21,199 nt of DNA from Proteobacteria bacterium UBA6921 (GTDB lineage: Bacteria; Pseudomonadota; Gammaproteobacteria; SG8-11): NCBI GenBank assembly GCA_002450895.1, contig DKAR01000002.1:1-21199 (forward strand), read 5' to 3'. The stretch's first letter is position 1, and the number at the start of each line of letters is the position of its first letter. Shown piece by piece: positions 7,947 to 15,007 of this stretch. A model generated the notes under the pieces. The model was not told the DNA's origin, did not search any database, and saw only the letters and a program-made list of their open reading frames with translations. The position numbers and the translations under genes were made by a program.

Positions 7947-8813
7947 GGCTCCGGCAAACTGACGCGCGGCGAACAGTGCGCGAATATCGTCGGACATCGT
8001 AAATTCCACGAACTCTTGAACAAAATTGTTCCCGTGCGCCTTGAACATCATGTTCACAGGCAGAATGACCGGGAAGTCACCCGATGCCACGTTCTGCAAC
8101 GTCGGCTCCACGCCCTTGATCCGAATCAATTTGACCGGAACGCCGCGCTGGATGAAACGTAACCCGGTCGCGACGGAAGTTATGCCGATTGCGCGAGGAT
8201 TTTTGGCGATCTCATGCAACACGCGCTCGCTGTCACCCTGAATCGACTCGAGCCGACGCGGTATGTTGTCGAGCTTCAGGTAGTCGAACAACGCTTCGGT
8301 TTCAATTCGGCCGGCCGAGGCCTTGGCAAAGTCGATCGGCGCGTCTTCACCGCCCACGAATTTCCAGTTTCGCAGTCGGCCAACAAAAATGTCCGCAATA
8401 TCGGTATCACCGAGTTCCTGGATTGAATTGCCCTGATGAATAGCAACAGTGACGCCGTCTCGCACTAGGGACACCGCAATTACACCCGGTGCGGGATGGT
8501 CGGAATGGTAAGAGGCAACCACGGCATGAACGCGACCCCGGGAAAGTTCACTCAACCCGGCGGAAACGCTCAGGGTGGAAATCTTCACACGGCTTCCGGC
8601 ATGCGCTTCAGCGAATCGCGCTCCAACCACCTCGAGAATTGGCGCGAGTTCAGGCGTCGTCGAGAGGCTGATGGTTCGCTTCTGGCTCAACGGACGAATG
8701 TCATGCTCCGTACCGTACGACGTCAGCACGAACGCGGTGACGACGATGAGCAGGAGCAGCAAGCCGGACAGCAGCGATAGTGCGCCCGGCGAAAGTCGAT
8801 CTGGGTAATGCAC
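7938..8813 (-). CDS. PstS-like periplasmic substrate-binding protein, stand-alone
   Basis: 291 residues. A short basic N terminus is followed by one hydrophobic segment (about 10-32), which could be an uncleaved membrane anchor because I see no clear A-x-A cleavage site. The rest resembles the phosphate-binding type 2 periplasmic fold: a first strand with SLSTTPELAPILEVVGARFAE, an IADIFVGRLRNWKFVGGEDAPI segment typical of PstS-like proteins, a RIETEALFDYL segment, and NPRAIGITSVATGLRF. Family members bind phosphate or a related oxyanion, but no transport permease or ATPase genes are here, so a sensory or scavenging role is possible. The start is GTG at 8813 with AGGGGA seven bases before it. 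It lies 71 bases after pilZ on the same strand and may be cotranscribed with it. Confidence 0.75.
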   Translation of the reverse strand: MHYPDRLSPGALSLLSGLLLLLIVVTAFVLTSYGTEHDIRPLSQKRTISLSTTPELAPILEVVGARFAEAHAGSRVKISTLSVSAGLSELSRGRVHAVVASYHSDHPAPGVIAVSLVRDGVTVAIHQGNSIQELGDTDIADIFVGRLRNWKFVGGEDAPIDFAKASAGRIETEALFDYLKLDNIPRRLESIQGDSERVLHEIAKNPRAIGITSVATGLRFIQRGVPVKLIRIKGVEPTLQNVASGDFPVILPVNMMFKAHGNNFVQEFVEFTMSDDIRALFAARQFAGASS

Positions 8814-8850
8814 GGTGGTTCCCCTGTCCCTTCCCTGAGAGTGTTTCCAA

Positions 8851-8871
8851 GCGTTCCAACGGATGGAACGC
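8851..8871 (-). other. Hairpin between pilZ-domain gene and binding-protein gene
   Basis: GCGTTCCA (8851-8858) and TGGAACGC (8864-8871) form a perfect 8-bp stem with a 5-base loop. A second small inverted repeat (GCGGAT and ATCCGC, about 8873-8892) overlaps the pilZ stop codon. No T-run follows on the minus strand, so this could be attenuation, an RNA processing or stability element, or a weak terminator. Confidence 0.35.
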
Positions 8872-8884
8872 CGCGGATGATAAA

Positions 8885-9301
8885 TTATCCGCCGAAGTCA
8901 GGAAACAAGTGCGCGTACTTACTTATCCACTCCAGAGCGGCTTCCTGACCGGACATCTGCCGGCCTTCCGTCTTATAGATCTCGCGCTTGTAGTGCTCAA
9001 TGTGGCACACCTGCTCGACCATTCGTGTCCGAAAAGCTTCGTCCGGATTGGTCAGTTCGAGCCCAATGTCGTATCCCATACGGCGCCGTTTGCACCAGAC
9101 CACGCGGCCTACGGTTTCAAAAGGCGGCTTTACGAAGGGTATTCGGAAATTGACGACCCGACCTACCGGGAGCGCGGTCTGCGATTGGAATGACAGGCCA
9201 CCGAGGCTGATATTGTTGAGGGTTTCGTGCCGACCGTGAGCACCATCCACAACATCGAACTCGATGGGTATGTCAGACGGATGACGAATGTATTTGCGCA
9301 T
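8885..9301 (-). CDS. PilZ-domain protein (c-di-GMP binding)
   Basis: 138 residues from an ATG at 9301, beginning MRKYIRHPSDIPIEF. A GTG at 9340 would add 13 residues, but the ATG is preferred because GGAG lies about seven bases upstream and family members commonly begin this way. Both halves of the c-di-GMP motif are present: RKYIR (RxxxR) near residues 2-6 and NISLGG (D/N-x-S-x-x-G) about 25-30 residues later, followed by the beta-barrel strands (RVVNFRIPF, TVGRVVWCKRRR, YDIGLEL). The C-terminal 50 residues are helical. A cytosolic c-di-GMP receptor role follows from the intact motif; the output partner is not evident. No diguanylate cyclase is nearby, although a chemoreceptor gene lies 5 kb away. 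Confidence 0.92.
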   Translation of the reverse strand: MRKYIRHPSDIPIEFDVVDGAHGRHETLNNISLGGLSFQSQTALPVGRVVNFRIPFVKPPFETVGRVVWCKRRRMGYDIGLELTNPDEAFRTRMVEQVCHIEHYKREIYKTEGRQMSGQEAALEWISKYAHLFPDFGG

Positions 9302-9398
9302 CGCGCTCTCCGCCACGGTGTTGTCACGCTTCCTAGTCACTTAGCAATTTCAGCCTGTTTTTTGAAATTCGCAACCCGATTGTAGAAATCGGACTGCT

Positions 9399-9429
9399 TT
9401 GAGGGCGCCATAACGCCGTTCGCTACAAT
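9399..9429 (+). promoter_or_regulatory. Promoter-like element for the orphan RNA gene
   Basis: TACAAT (9424-9429) is a near-consensus -10. TTGAGG (9399-9404) is a plausible -35 at a longer than ideal 19-base spacing. Transcription would begin near 9435, exactly where the 5' pairing arm of the putative RNA starts. It points away from pilZ and toward a terminator at 9569-9595, with no open reading frame of note between. Confidence 0.5.
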
Positions 9430-9434
9430 TGTTC

Positions 9435-9595
9435 ACAGCGGCGATCTGTACCCGCGGGACTGAGTTTCGCTATATTGAATATGCCAACAGGCTGACCGAC
9501 GTGATGCGGCCCTTCCAACGGCCCCCCAGCTGACAGCCGTATTCGTCGGTCGCTGTCGACCCAATTGAGCCCGCTCTCGTAGCGGGCTTTTTTTT
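9435..9595 (+). ncRNA. Candidate structured small RNA, class not recognised
   Basis: About 160 bases on the plus strand, between two minus-strand genes (pilZ ends transcription to the left, tpm runs in from the right). ACAGC (9435-9439) can pair with GCTGT (9552-9556), and next to it GACCGACG (9494-9501) pairs perfectly with CGTCGGTC (9544-9551), so the two helices could stack and close the molecule. Inside the second helix ACGGC (about 9518-9522) can pair with GCCGT (9536-9540). An intrinsic terminator ends it. No start codon yields a convincing peptide: the ATG at 9481 stops after four codons. I tried to match it to 6S, SRP, tmRNA, RsmY/Z-like and common riboswitch cores and could not. It could also be a leader for something lost, but no plus-strand gene follows. 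Confidence 0.6.
9569..9595 (+). terminator. Intrinsic terminator of the orphan RNA gene
   Basis: GCCCGCT (9569-9575) and AGCGGGC (9581-9587) form a perfect 7-bp stem with a 5-base loop, followed at once by eight T residues (9588-9595). This is the cleanest intrinsic terminator in the window and works only for plus-strand transcription, because there is no T-run on the other side. Confidence 0.9.
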
Positions 9596-9612
9596 GCCTA
9601 GGGGACAAGCGG

Positions 9613-10269
9613 TTAGCCACGTCGTAGAAGATAGACCCGCTCCTCGAGCCGGGTCAGGCCGCGTTCACGGAACCGGGGCGAGTCGTCTAGCGCGTTGCGG
9701 GATACAAGGCTGCGTATGTCGAAATGCGCGCCGTACAGTGCCCGTACCTCGGCGTCATCCACCGCGAACGGCGGCCCCTGCATCTGGTGCGCGGAATAGT
9801 CCACTGTCACCAAGAGTATCCGGACGTGACCCGCCAACAGCTTCAGCAAGTGATGAACGTATCGCTTGCGCAACAATGGCGGCAATGCCACCAGCGACGC
9901 ACGATCGTAGACGGCCGAAAACAGCGGTGTGTGGCATGGGCGCAGGCGAAAGAAATCGCCCTCATAAAGATTGAATTTGTTCGCTGTCAGAAGCGGGAGA
10001 TCGCGAACCGGTTTCCGGGCCGGTTGCAGTGACTGCTCGCTGAAAAATTGAGCAATGGCGATAGGACTGATTTCAATTCCCCACACCGGATGGCCGCGAT
10101 CACTCAACCACGCCATGTCTCGGCTTTTTCCGCACAGCGGCACAAATACGGGCAGCGATGGATCAACAGCGATTTCAGGCCAAAATTTCACCAAATGCGG
10201 ATTGATTTCGTCCTGATGAAATCCAATCTCACCGCGTTGCCAGCGGGCGTGCCAAAATTCAGGTTCCAC
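9613..10269 (-). CDS. tpm: Thiopurine S-methyltransferase
   Basis: 218 residues, the usual length of bacterial TPMT. It begins MEPEFWHARWQRGEIGFHQ, a family hallmark, and carries the SAM-binding PVFVPLCGKSRDMAWLSDRG motif with GIEIS after the second strand. YDRASLVALPPLLR and a C-terminal RFRERGLTRLEERVYLLRR also fit. The cytosolic enzyme transfers a methyl group from SAM to thiol, or in bacteria also to selenium or tellurium, substrates. The start is GTG at 10269, with AAGGG some ten bases upstream; beginning here recovers the conserved N terminus. It stands alone, convergent to the orphan RNA gene whose terminator ends 17 bases from its stop codon. Confidence 0.95.
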   Translation of the reverse strand: MEPEFWHARWQRGEIGFHQDEINPHLVKFWPEIAVDPSLPVFVPLCGKSRDMAWLSDRGHPVWGIEISPIAIAQFFSEQSLQPARKPVRDLPLLTANKFNLYEGDFFRLRPCHTPLFSAVYDRASLVALPPLLRKRYVHHLLKLLAGHVRILLVTVDYSAHQMQGPPFAVDDAEVRALYGAHFDIRSLVSRNALDDSPRFRERGLTRLEERVYLLRRG

Positions 10270-10411
10270 TAAGGATTTCCCTTTCTTTTCGCGATGGCGA
10301 ACTCATGGGGACCAATACGGTCTGAGGTGTTAACTTCATAGAGACGAGAAACTTTCAGCAATCAGCGACGTAGAAAATTCCCTTTCGTATAGCCACAGTC
10401 CGGTTCTAAAC

Positions 10412-10417
10412 TATACT
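10412..10417 (+). promoter_or_regulatory. Possible -10 element of the DUF3579 gene
   Basis: TATACT lies just two bases before the first ATG of the DUF3579 gene (10420). No good -35 is visible at normal spacing. If used, transcription would start inside or just after the first ATG, giving a leaderless message or favouring the second ATG at 10456. Confidence 0.35.
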
Positions 10418-10419
10418 CC

Positions 10420-10746
10420 ATGCAAAATGCCGCTGACCAAACCCGCGCCCTGCCCATGAGCACCGACGCCGGAAAAATTATCATCAAAGGCCTCACGAAA
10501 GACGGAAAGAAGTTTCGTCCGAGTGACTGGGCCGAGCGTCTCACGAGCGCCGTGGCAACTTACGGCCGTGGGCGACGGGTGATTTTTCACCCTAAAGTGC
10601 AGATGGCGACCATGGAAGGGGTGTCTTGCGTCGTGGTCGAAGCAGACCTTGAGCAGTCCGATCCGATGCTGTTCGGTTTCTTGATGAATTTCGGGATTGG
10701 AAATAATTTGCAGATCGTTCGCGGCGATGGCGAACCGAAGATTTGA
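10420..10746 (+). CDS. DUF3579 family protein
   Basis: 108 residues from 10420, or 96 from the ATG at 10456. The stretch IIIKGLTKDGKKFRPSDWAERL near the N terminus is the signature of the DUF3579 family of beta- and gammaproteobacteria, proteins of about 100 residues with no established role. The second half (SCVVVEADLEQSDPMLFGFLMNFG) also fits. Small and soluble, with no membrane segment. Neither start has a good ribosome site. A TATACT element two bases before the first ATG argues for the shorter form, while the upstream codons look non-conserved, so the start is unresolved. It is convergent to the CBS gene, with 17 bases between the two. Confidence 0.85.
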   Translation: MQNAADQTRALPMSTDAGKIIIKGLTKDGKKFRPSDWAERLTSAVATYGRGRRVIFHPKVQMATMEGVSCVVVEADLEQSDPMLFGFLMNFGIGNNLQIVRGDGEPKI

Positions 10747-10763
10747 TTCGTAATGGGCCCCGC

Positions 10764-11228
10764 TTAACGGGCGCTATCCCCTTCCCCTGGCCAGTTCTTG
10801 ATGTAGTTCTTCAGCAGATTGTTCTCAAACTTCGTTTCAGTCAAAAGGGCGTGGACAATATCGCCAATCGAGATGATTCCGGCGAGTTTCTCGCCATCCA
10901 TCACAGGCAAGTGACGAATTCGTTGATTCGTGGGATTGCTGGTCATCAGGTCCATGGCGTGATCCACACTGTCCCCAATCGAACAGGTAATCAGCATTTT
11001 GGCCATAATGTCCCGAACCTTGACTTCCGCCAGCCGCGGACCCATTTTGCCGGCGGCCCAAACAACATCGCGTTCTGTAACAATGCTGAGCAGGCGGCCT
11101 TTTTCCATCACCAAAAGGCTGCCGATTTTATGTTTGATCATCGCGTCGACGGCGTCGGTAATCGGTTGGCTGGGGTCGACCGAGTGAAAGGTTGTTCCTT
11201 TTTGCTCAAGAATATTCTTAACCTTCAT
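10764..11228 (-). CDS. Protein of two CBS domains
   Basis: 154 residues from ATG 11228; a TTG two codons upstream is not needed, since GGGGAG sits seven bases before this ATG. Two CBS domains fill it: about residues 8-65 (TDAVDAMIKHKIGSLLVMEKGRLLSIVTERDVV) and about 75-140 (VDHAMDLMTSNPTNQRIRHLPVMDGEKLAGIISIGDIV), each ending in the usual I.(S/T)..D.V helix. Stand-alone CBS pairs bind adenine nucleotides and act as cytosolic energy sensors of partner proteins; the partner is unknown. It is divergent from rimO across a 138-base gap that holds a good promoter for this gene. Confidence 0.93.
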   Translation of the reverse strand: MKVKNILEQKGTTFHSVDPSQPITDAVDAMIKHKIGSLLVMEKGRLLSIVTERDVVWAAGKMGPRLAEVKVRDIMAKMLITCSIGDSVDHAMDLMTSNPTNQRIRHLPVMDGEKLAGIISIGDIVHALLTETKFENNLLKNYIKNWPGEGDSAR

Positions 11229-11272
11229 CGTCAAACTCCCCGAATCTGCGGTGGTTAAACAATTCGGCGTCC

Positions 11273-11302
11273 ATCATAGTGACACTGAACGAAAATCGTC
11301 AA
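11273..11302 (-). promoter_or_regulatory. Sigma70-type promoter of the CBS-domain gene
   Basis: On the minus strand TTGACG (11302-11297) and TATGAT (11278-11273) are separated by 18 bases, both one mismatch from consensus. Transcription would begin near 11266, leaving an untranslated leader of about 38 bases before the ATG at 11228 that includes GGGGAG. Confidence 0.7.
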
Positions 11303-11366
11303 TGCATCCTGTCCGACAAATCTCCGGTCCGTTTAGAATACGCTCCCCCCAAAGGCGGTTATTTTA

Positions 11367-12716
11367 ATGAAATCTCGTCACGGCCAACCCTCCGCAGTCC
11401 CGAAAGTCGGATTTGTCAGCCTCGGTTGCCCCAAGGCCACCGTAGATTCTGAGCAAATACTCACGCAGCTTCGTGCTGAGGGTTACGAAATTGGCTCCAC
11501 GTACGAAGATTCGGACCTCGTCATTATTAATACCTGCGGTTTTATCGACGCGGCCAAGGAAGAGTCCCTGCAAACGATCGGCGAAGCGCTCCGGGAAAAC
11601 GGCCGAGTGATCGTCACAGGGTGCCTTGGCGCGAAAGAAGGGGTTGTGCTCGAAAACCACCCGGAAGTGCTGGCCGTCACCGGGCCGCACGCTCTCCAGG
11701 AGGTTATGCGCGCAGTTCACCAGCATCTGCCACAGCGCCACGACGCGTTTACCAGCCTAGTCCCGCCCCAGGGGATCAAACTGACCCCCAGCCACTACGC
11801 GTACATCAAGATTTCGGAAGGCTGCAATCACCGTTGCACGTTTTGCATTATTCCATCAATGCGTGGCGATCTCGTAAGCCGTGCTCCCGGAGACGTCCTG
11901 CGCGAAGCGGAAAATCTGGTGAAGTCCGGCGTAAAGGAACTGCTTGTGGTATCGCAAGACACCAGCGCCTATGGGGTCGATGTACGGTACCGGACCGATT
12001 TTTGGGGCGGACGCCCCGTAAAAACAAACCTGCAGACGCTCGCTCGCCACCTCGGTGAACTGGGCGTTTGGGTGCGTATGCATTACGTTTACCCCTATCC
12101 CCATGTTGACGAGCTGATTCCACTCATGGCGGAAGGAAAGATTCTTCCGTACCTCGACATTCCGATGCAGCATGCGAGTCCGCGCATTCTTAAAGCGATG
12201 AAACGCCCTGCCGACAGCGCGAACATGCTCGAGCGCATCCGCCGCTGGCGCGAGATCTGTCCGGAAATCGCAATCCGCTCGACGTTCATCGTGGGATTTC
12301 CCGGAGAAACTGAGCGCGACTTTGAGGAACTGCTGGACTTCCTGCGGGAGGCTGAAATTGATCGCGCCGGATGTTTCGAGTACTCCCCCGTTGAAGGCGC
12401 CAAAGCAAATGCGCTGGAAAATCAGATTCCGGAGACCGTGAAGCGGGATCGATTTGAGCTTTTCATGGAGACGCAGGCGGAGATCAGTGCATCGCGGCTT
12501 TCGCGGCGTATCGGGACACAAACAACAGCCCTCATCGATGAATTTCTGCCGGACGGATCTGCGCTCGGCCGAAGCTTTGCGGAGTCACCAGAAATCGACG
12601 GAGTCATTACAGTGTCCGGGGGAATTGGCCTGCGCGTCGGAGATTTGGTGCAGGTTCGGATCGAACATGCGGATGAACACGATTTGACCGCCACCGTCGT
12701 ATCCCCGCGAAACTAG
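11367..12716 (+). CDS. rimO: Ribosomal protein S12 methylthiotransferase
   Basis: 449 residues. The N-terminal methylthiotransferase domain has its three cluster cysteines (C21 in SLGCPKATVDSE, C57 in INTCGFI, C86 in VTGCLGAKEG). The radical SAM domain has C153, C157 and C160 in EGCNHRCTFC, followed by IIPSMRGDLVSR. A C-terminal TRAM domain runs over about the last 65 residues. The pattern SLGCPKATVDSE and the MRGDLVSR motif separate RimO from MiaB. It adds a methylthio group to the conserved aspartate of ribosomal protein S12, in the cytosol, using two [4Fe-4S] clusters. The ATG at 11367 follows AAGGCGG about nine bases upstream. A TAGAAT -10-like element (11334-11339) lies before it. All expected key residues are present. 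Confidence 0.97.
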   Translation: MKSRHGQPSAVPKVGFVSLGCPKATVDSEQILTQLRAEGYEIGSTYEDSDLVIINTCGFIDAAKEESLQTIGEALRENGRVIVTGCLGAKEGVVLENHPEVLAVTGPHALQEVMRAVHQHLPQRHDAFTSLVPPQGIKLTPSHYAYIKISEGCNHRCTFCIIPSMRGDLVSRAPGDVLREAENLVKSGVKELLVVSQDTSAYGVDVRYRTDFWGGRPVKTNLQTLARHLGELGVWVRMHYVYPYPHVDELIPLMAEGKILPYLDIPMQHASPRILKAMKRPADSANMLERIRRWREICPEIAIRSTFIVGFPGETERDFEELLDFLREAEIDRAGCFEYSPVEGAKANALENQIPETVKRDRFELFMETQAEISASRLSRRIGTQTTALIDEFLPDGSALGRSFAESPEIDGVITVSGGIGLRVGDLVQVRIEHADEHDLTATVVSPRN

Positions 12717-12855
12717 CCCTTCTCATCACCGGCGGTGATCAACTCGGTGTGATTTTCCCTCGTTCTGCGAATATTCGAGTCAATTTGCTGGCGCTTGCTG
12801 CTATATAAGCCAACATTACTAACAGATCACGATTTCGTTATTTTTGCGCTGTTCC

Positions 12856-12869
12856 GTGAACACGTTCAC
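12856..12869. promoter_or_regulatory. Inverted repeat upstream of the DUF1631 gene, possible operator
   Basis: GTGAAC (12856-12861) and GTTCAC (12864-12869) are perfect 6-bp arms two bases apart, 105 bases before the next start codon. The 258-base gap 12717-12974 otherwise holds a short hairpin after rimO (ATCACC, 3-base loop, GGTGAT, 12725-12739) and a TAGAAT hexamer at 12954-12959. The element has the size of a dimeric repressor site, but no regulator is identified. Confidence 0.3.
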
Positions 12870-12974
12870 ATCCCGATTTACCGCGTAGTCACATTCGCCA
12901 CCCACCATGGATGACATCATTTGAACCCTAAATGTTGTCTGTTGGCTGAAATCTAGAATCAATCTGGGGGCGTC

Positions 12975-14720
12975 ATGAGCGTTCACGCAAGCGCGGTCGT
13001 CGCGCAAATAGAGGACACGCAACAATCGGCAGCCGGCTCCGTCAATTCATCCGACGTGGTCGATCATCTCCGCTCCCTGGCGGTGAAATTCCTGTCGCAG
13101 CGCCTGCAGACTTTTCAAGACGAAGCTGAAGGATTCCTGTTCGATCTCGCCGGAGCGACGGAAGACGAAGATCTCCATTCGTTGTACCTCGACACAATCA
13201 GCCGACTGCGCAACAAACGTGAAATGCTGAAGCGCGAAGCAACTGAACGCTTCGTTCGACTCATCAAGAATCCGGAATCGCGGACATCATCGTTTTCAAC
13301 GACCGCGGAAAAAATCGACAAGCTGTTGCTCGAAGGTGACGACGACCTGGAAGCGACACTTGCGGTGAAAAATTTGATTACCCAGGCATGCGAACGTCAT
13401 GCGCAGCCGCTGGAGTCAATCGAGGACATCCTGCTCCAGATCTGCGAAAACAATGTTCCAAATCCCTTGTCACCGACCTTGTTTTGCATAGCCTGGAAAG
13501 AGTCCGTCGACCTGCTCAAGGCGCGCCTCGACACAAACGTCATCATCTACAAGCTGTTTTCGAAGTTCGTTCTGAGCCACCTGAATACTGTCTACGACCG
13601 CGCACTGAGCGAACTGAGCATGCAGGGAATTTCTCCCCGGAGCCGACGCTCGCCGTCGACCGTCGCGCCGCCGAAGACGAATTCCAGCGCTCGCCCGTCA
13701 CCGGTAGCTCCTCCCGCAGCAAAAAAGAAAGAAATCGATCCGGGCGCGTTAACGCGCGAAATGGTCATCAAGCGCGTATTGGATATTCTGAAAACCGACG
13801 GGTCACGCAATACCGACGAACATCGCGACCGTTCCGTAGTTGATGCGTTGACCCTGTTACAAGGTTATGTCGATGTACTCCAGCCGCCGGAGGGTAACGA
13901 ACATCCGGGCCGCGATGCGACTGACATGATCCATCTTTTCTCGCGCCTGGCTCAGATTGCTCATGGCGATAGCTTCCAGAAGCGCGAACGCAAGGTCCTC
14001 GAAGCTGTACGAGAAATTTTTAACCCCATTCTCGACAACAACACACTCGCAGCAAAAAATCGTGCGCTTGCAGCCCGACTGCAAATCCCGGCGATGAAAA
14101 TTGCTTTTCTCGATGCGTCGTTGGTTTCAAGCGAGCGACATCCGCTTCGCGTGGTTCTCTCTAAAATTTCAACTCTCAACAACGCACCTTCCGAATACGC
14201 GACGGTACGAAATCTCGTAAACCGAATTTTGGCGGAACTTGCTCAGGATGTTGACGTTCTGACCGAGATCACCGGAATTGCAAAACCGACACCGAAAACC
14301 TTTGAACCTGTAACACCGATATCTTCAATACCGGCCCAATCCCTCGAAAAACAAATCGAGCGTCAGATCAAGGGGCGTCGCCTTCCAGATTCGATTCGCA
14401 CTTTTGTCGCTGGCCCATGGACTGAGGTACTGACCAAACTTTCAGCGGAACATGGCCCGACCAGTGAAAACGTCAAGGCTGCGCTCGCCGTCGTCGATGA
14501 AATTTCCGCAGTGGTTCAACCACACGAGCATGCGGCTCACCACGAGCGCGTAATGGATGTTATTCCCCGTTTGGTTTGCAAGCTGCAGGCACAGCTCGCC
14601 CTATCCAGCGTGGATCGCTCCACCAAGGATCAGGTCTTGAATCAGCTGATCGGGATTCACGCGAAATCGATCCACTACAAGAAAACGGCTGGAAAGACAG
14701 CTCCGCTGAAAACTCGTTAG
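12975..14720 (+). CDS. DUF1631 family protein
   Basis: 581 residues from an ATG preceded by GGGGG. Family-like landmarks are YLDTISRLRNKREMLKREAT (about 71-90), NPLSPTLFCIAWKESVDLL (about 163-181), KLFSKFVLSHLNTVYDRAL (about 193-211), a central VVDALTLLQGYVDVLQ segment, LQIPAMKIAFLDASLVSSERHP, and a C-terminal LPDSIRTFVAGPWTEVL region. These match the DUF1631 group, sometimes misnamed thymidine phosphorylase, whose function is unknown. Members I know of run to about 700-800 residues, so this one is short. A Pro/Ser/Ala-rich linker (about 221-255) divides two helical halves. No signal peptide or membrane segment, so probably cytosolic. The gene ends 32 bases from the convergent ycgL. Confidence 0.8.
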   Translation: MSVHASAVVAQIEDTQQSAAGSVNSSDVVDHLRSLAVKFLSQRLQTFQDEAEGFLFDLAGATEDEDLHSLYLDTISRLRNKREMLKREATERFVRLIKNPESRTSSFSTTAEKIDKLLLEGDDDLEATLAVKNLITQACERHAQPLESIEDILLQICENNVPNPLSPTLFCIAWKESVDLLKARLDTNVIIYKLFSKFVLSHLNTVYDRALSELSMQGISPRSRRSPSTVAPPKTNSSARPSPVAPPAAKKKEIDPGALTREMVIKRVLDILKTDGSRNTDEHRDRSVVDALTLLQGYVDVLQPPEGNEHPGRDATDMIHLFSRLAQIAHGDSFQKRERKVLEAVREIFNPILDNNTLAAKNRALAARLQIPAMKIAFLDASLVSSERHPLRVVLSKISTLNNAPSEYATVRNLVNRILAELAQDVDVLTEITGIAKPTPKTFEPVTPISSIPAQSLEKQIERQIKGRRLPDSIRTFVAGPWTEVLTKLSAEHGPTSENVKAALAVVDEISAVVQPHEHAAHHERVMDVIPRLVCKLQAQLALSSVDRSTKDQVLNQLIGIHAKSIHYKKTAGKTAPLKTR

Positions 14721-14752
14721 CAAGAACCAAAGCTGGCTGACGACGATCGGAA

Positions 14753-15007
14753 TTACTGCGGGTTATCTTCGCCAAATTTTCCCGGCGGCATCTGTAAATA
14801 GAACCCGGAATCCCGCAGATGCTCGATGACCTTGTCGACATCCGCCTGAGCGAGCCTGCGGCCCGAACCCAATTCCAGATTCATTACCCAACGCAGCGCG
14901 CCGAGCAATTTCAGCAGCGATTCCGGAACCTTTGAAAAATCACCCTCGCGCTCAACGTACAAATAACTGTCCGGCTTTTTTGCGCTTTTGTAGATTGCGC
15001 AGTTCAC
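14753..15007 (-). CDS. ycgL: YcgL domain protein
   Basis: 84 residues. It begins MNCAIYKSAKKPDSYLYVER and has DFSKVPESLLKLLG, followed by a C-terminal GFYLQMPPGKF, all close to the gammaproteobacterial YcgL family (a small alpha/beta fold with no established biochemical role). It lacks the longer tail of the E. coli protein. The start codon is GTG, and its first four bases overlap the stop of yceH (GTGA), so it is probably translated by coupling. Confidence 0.92.
   Translation of the reverse strand: MNCAIYKSAKKPDSYLYVEREGDFSKVPESLLKLLGALRWVMNLELGSGRRLAQADVDKVIEHLRDSGFYLQMPPGKFGEDNPQ

Noticed and set aside
9377..9393. Short inverted repeat (CCGATT and AATCGG, loop of 5) between pilZ and the RNA gene
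   Set aside because: Stem of only six pairs with no T-run and no clear tie to a transcript end; it may be chance.
10747..10763. GC-rich partial inverted repeat between the convergent DUF3579 and CBS genes
   Set aside because: Only four continuous pairs and no T-run on either strand, so a terminator cannot be supported.
12819..13025. 68-codon minus-strand open frame upstream of the DUF1631 gene
   Set aside because: It overlaps the well-supported start of the DUF1631 gene, and its product shows no domain, signal or clear ribosome site.
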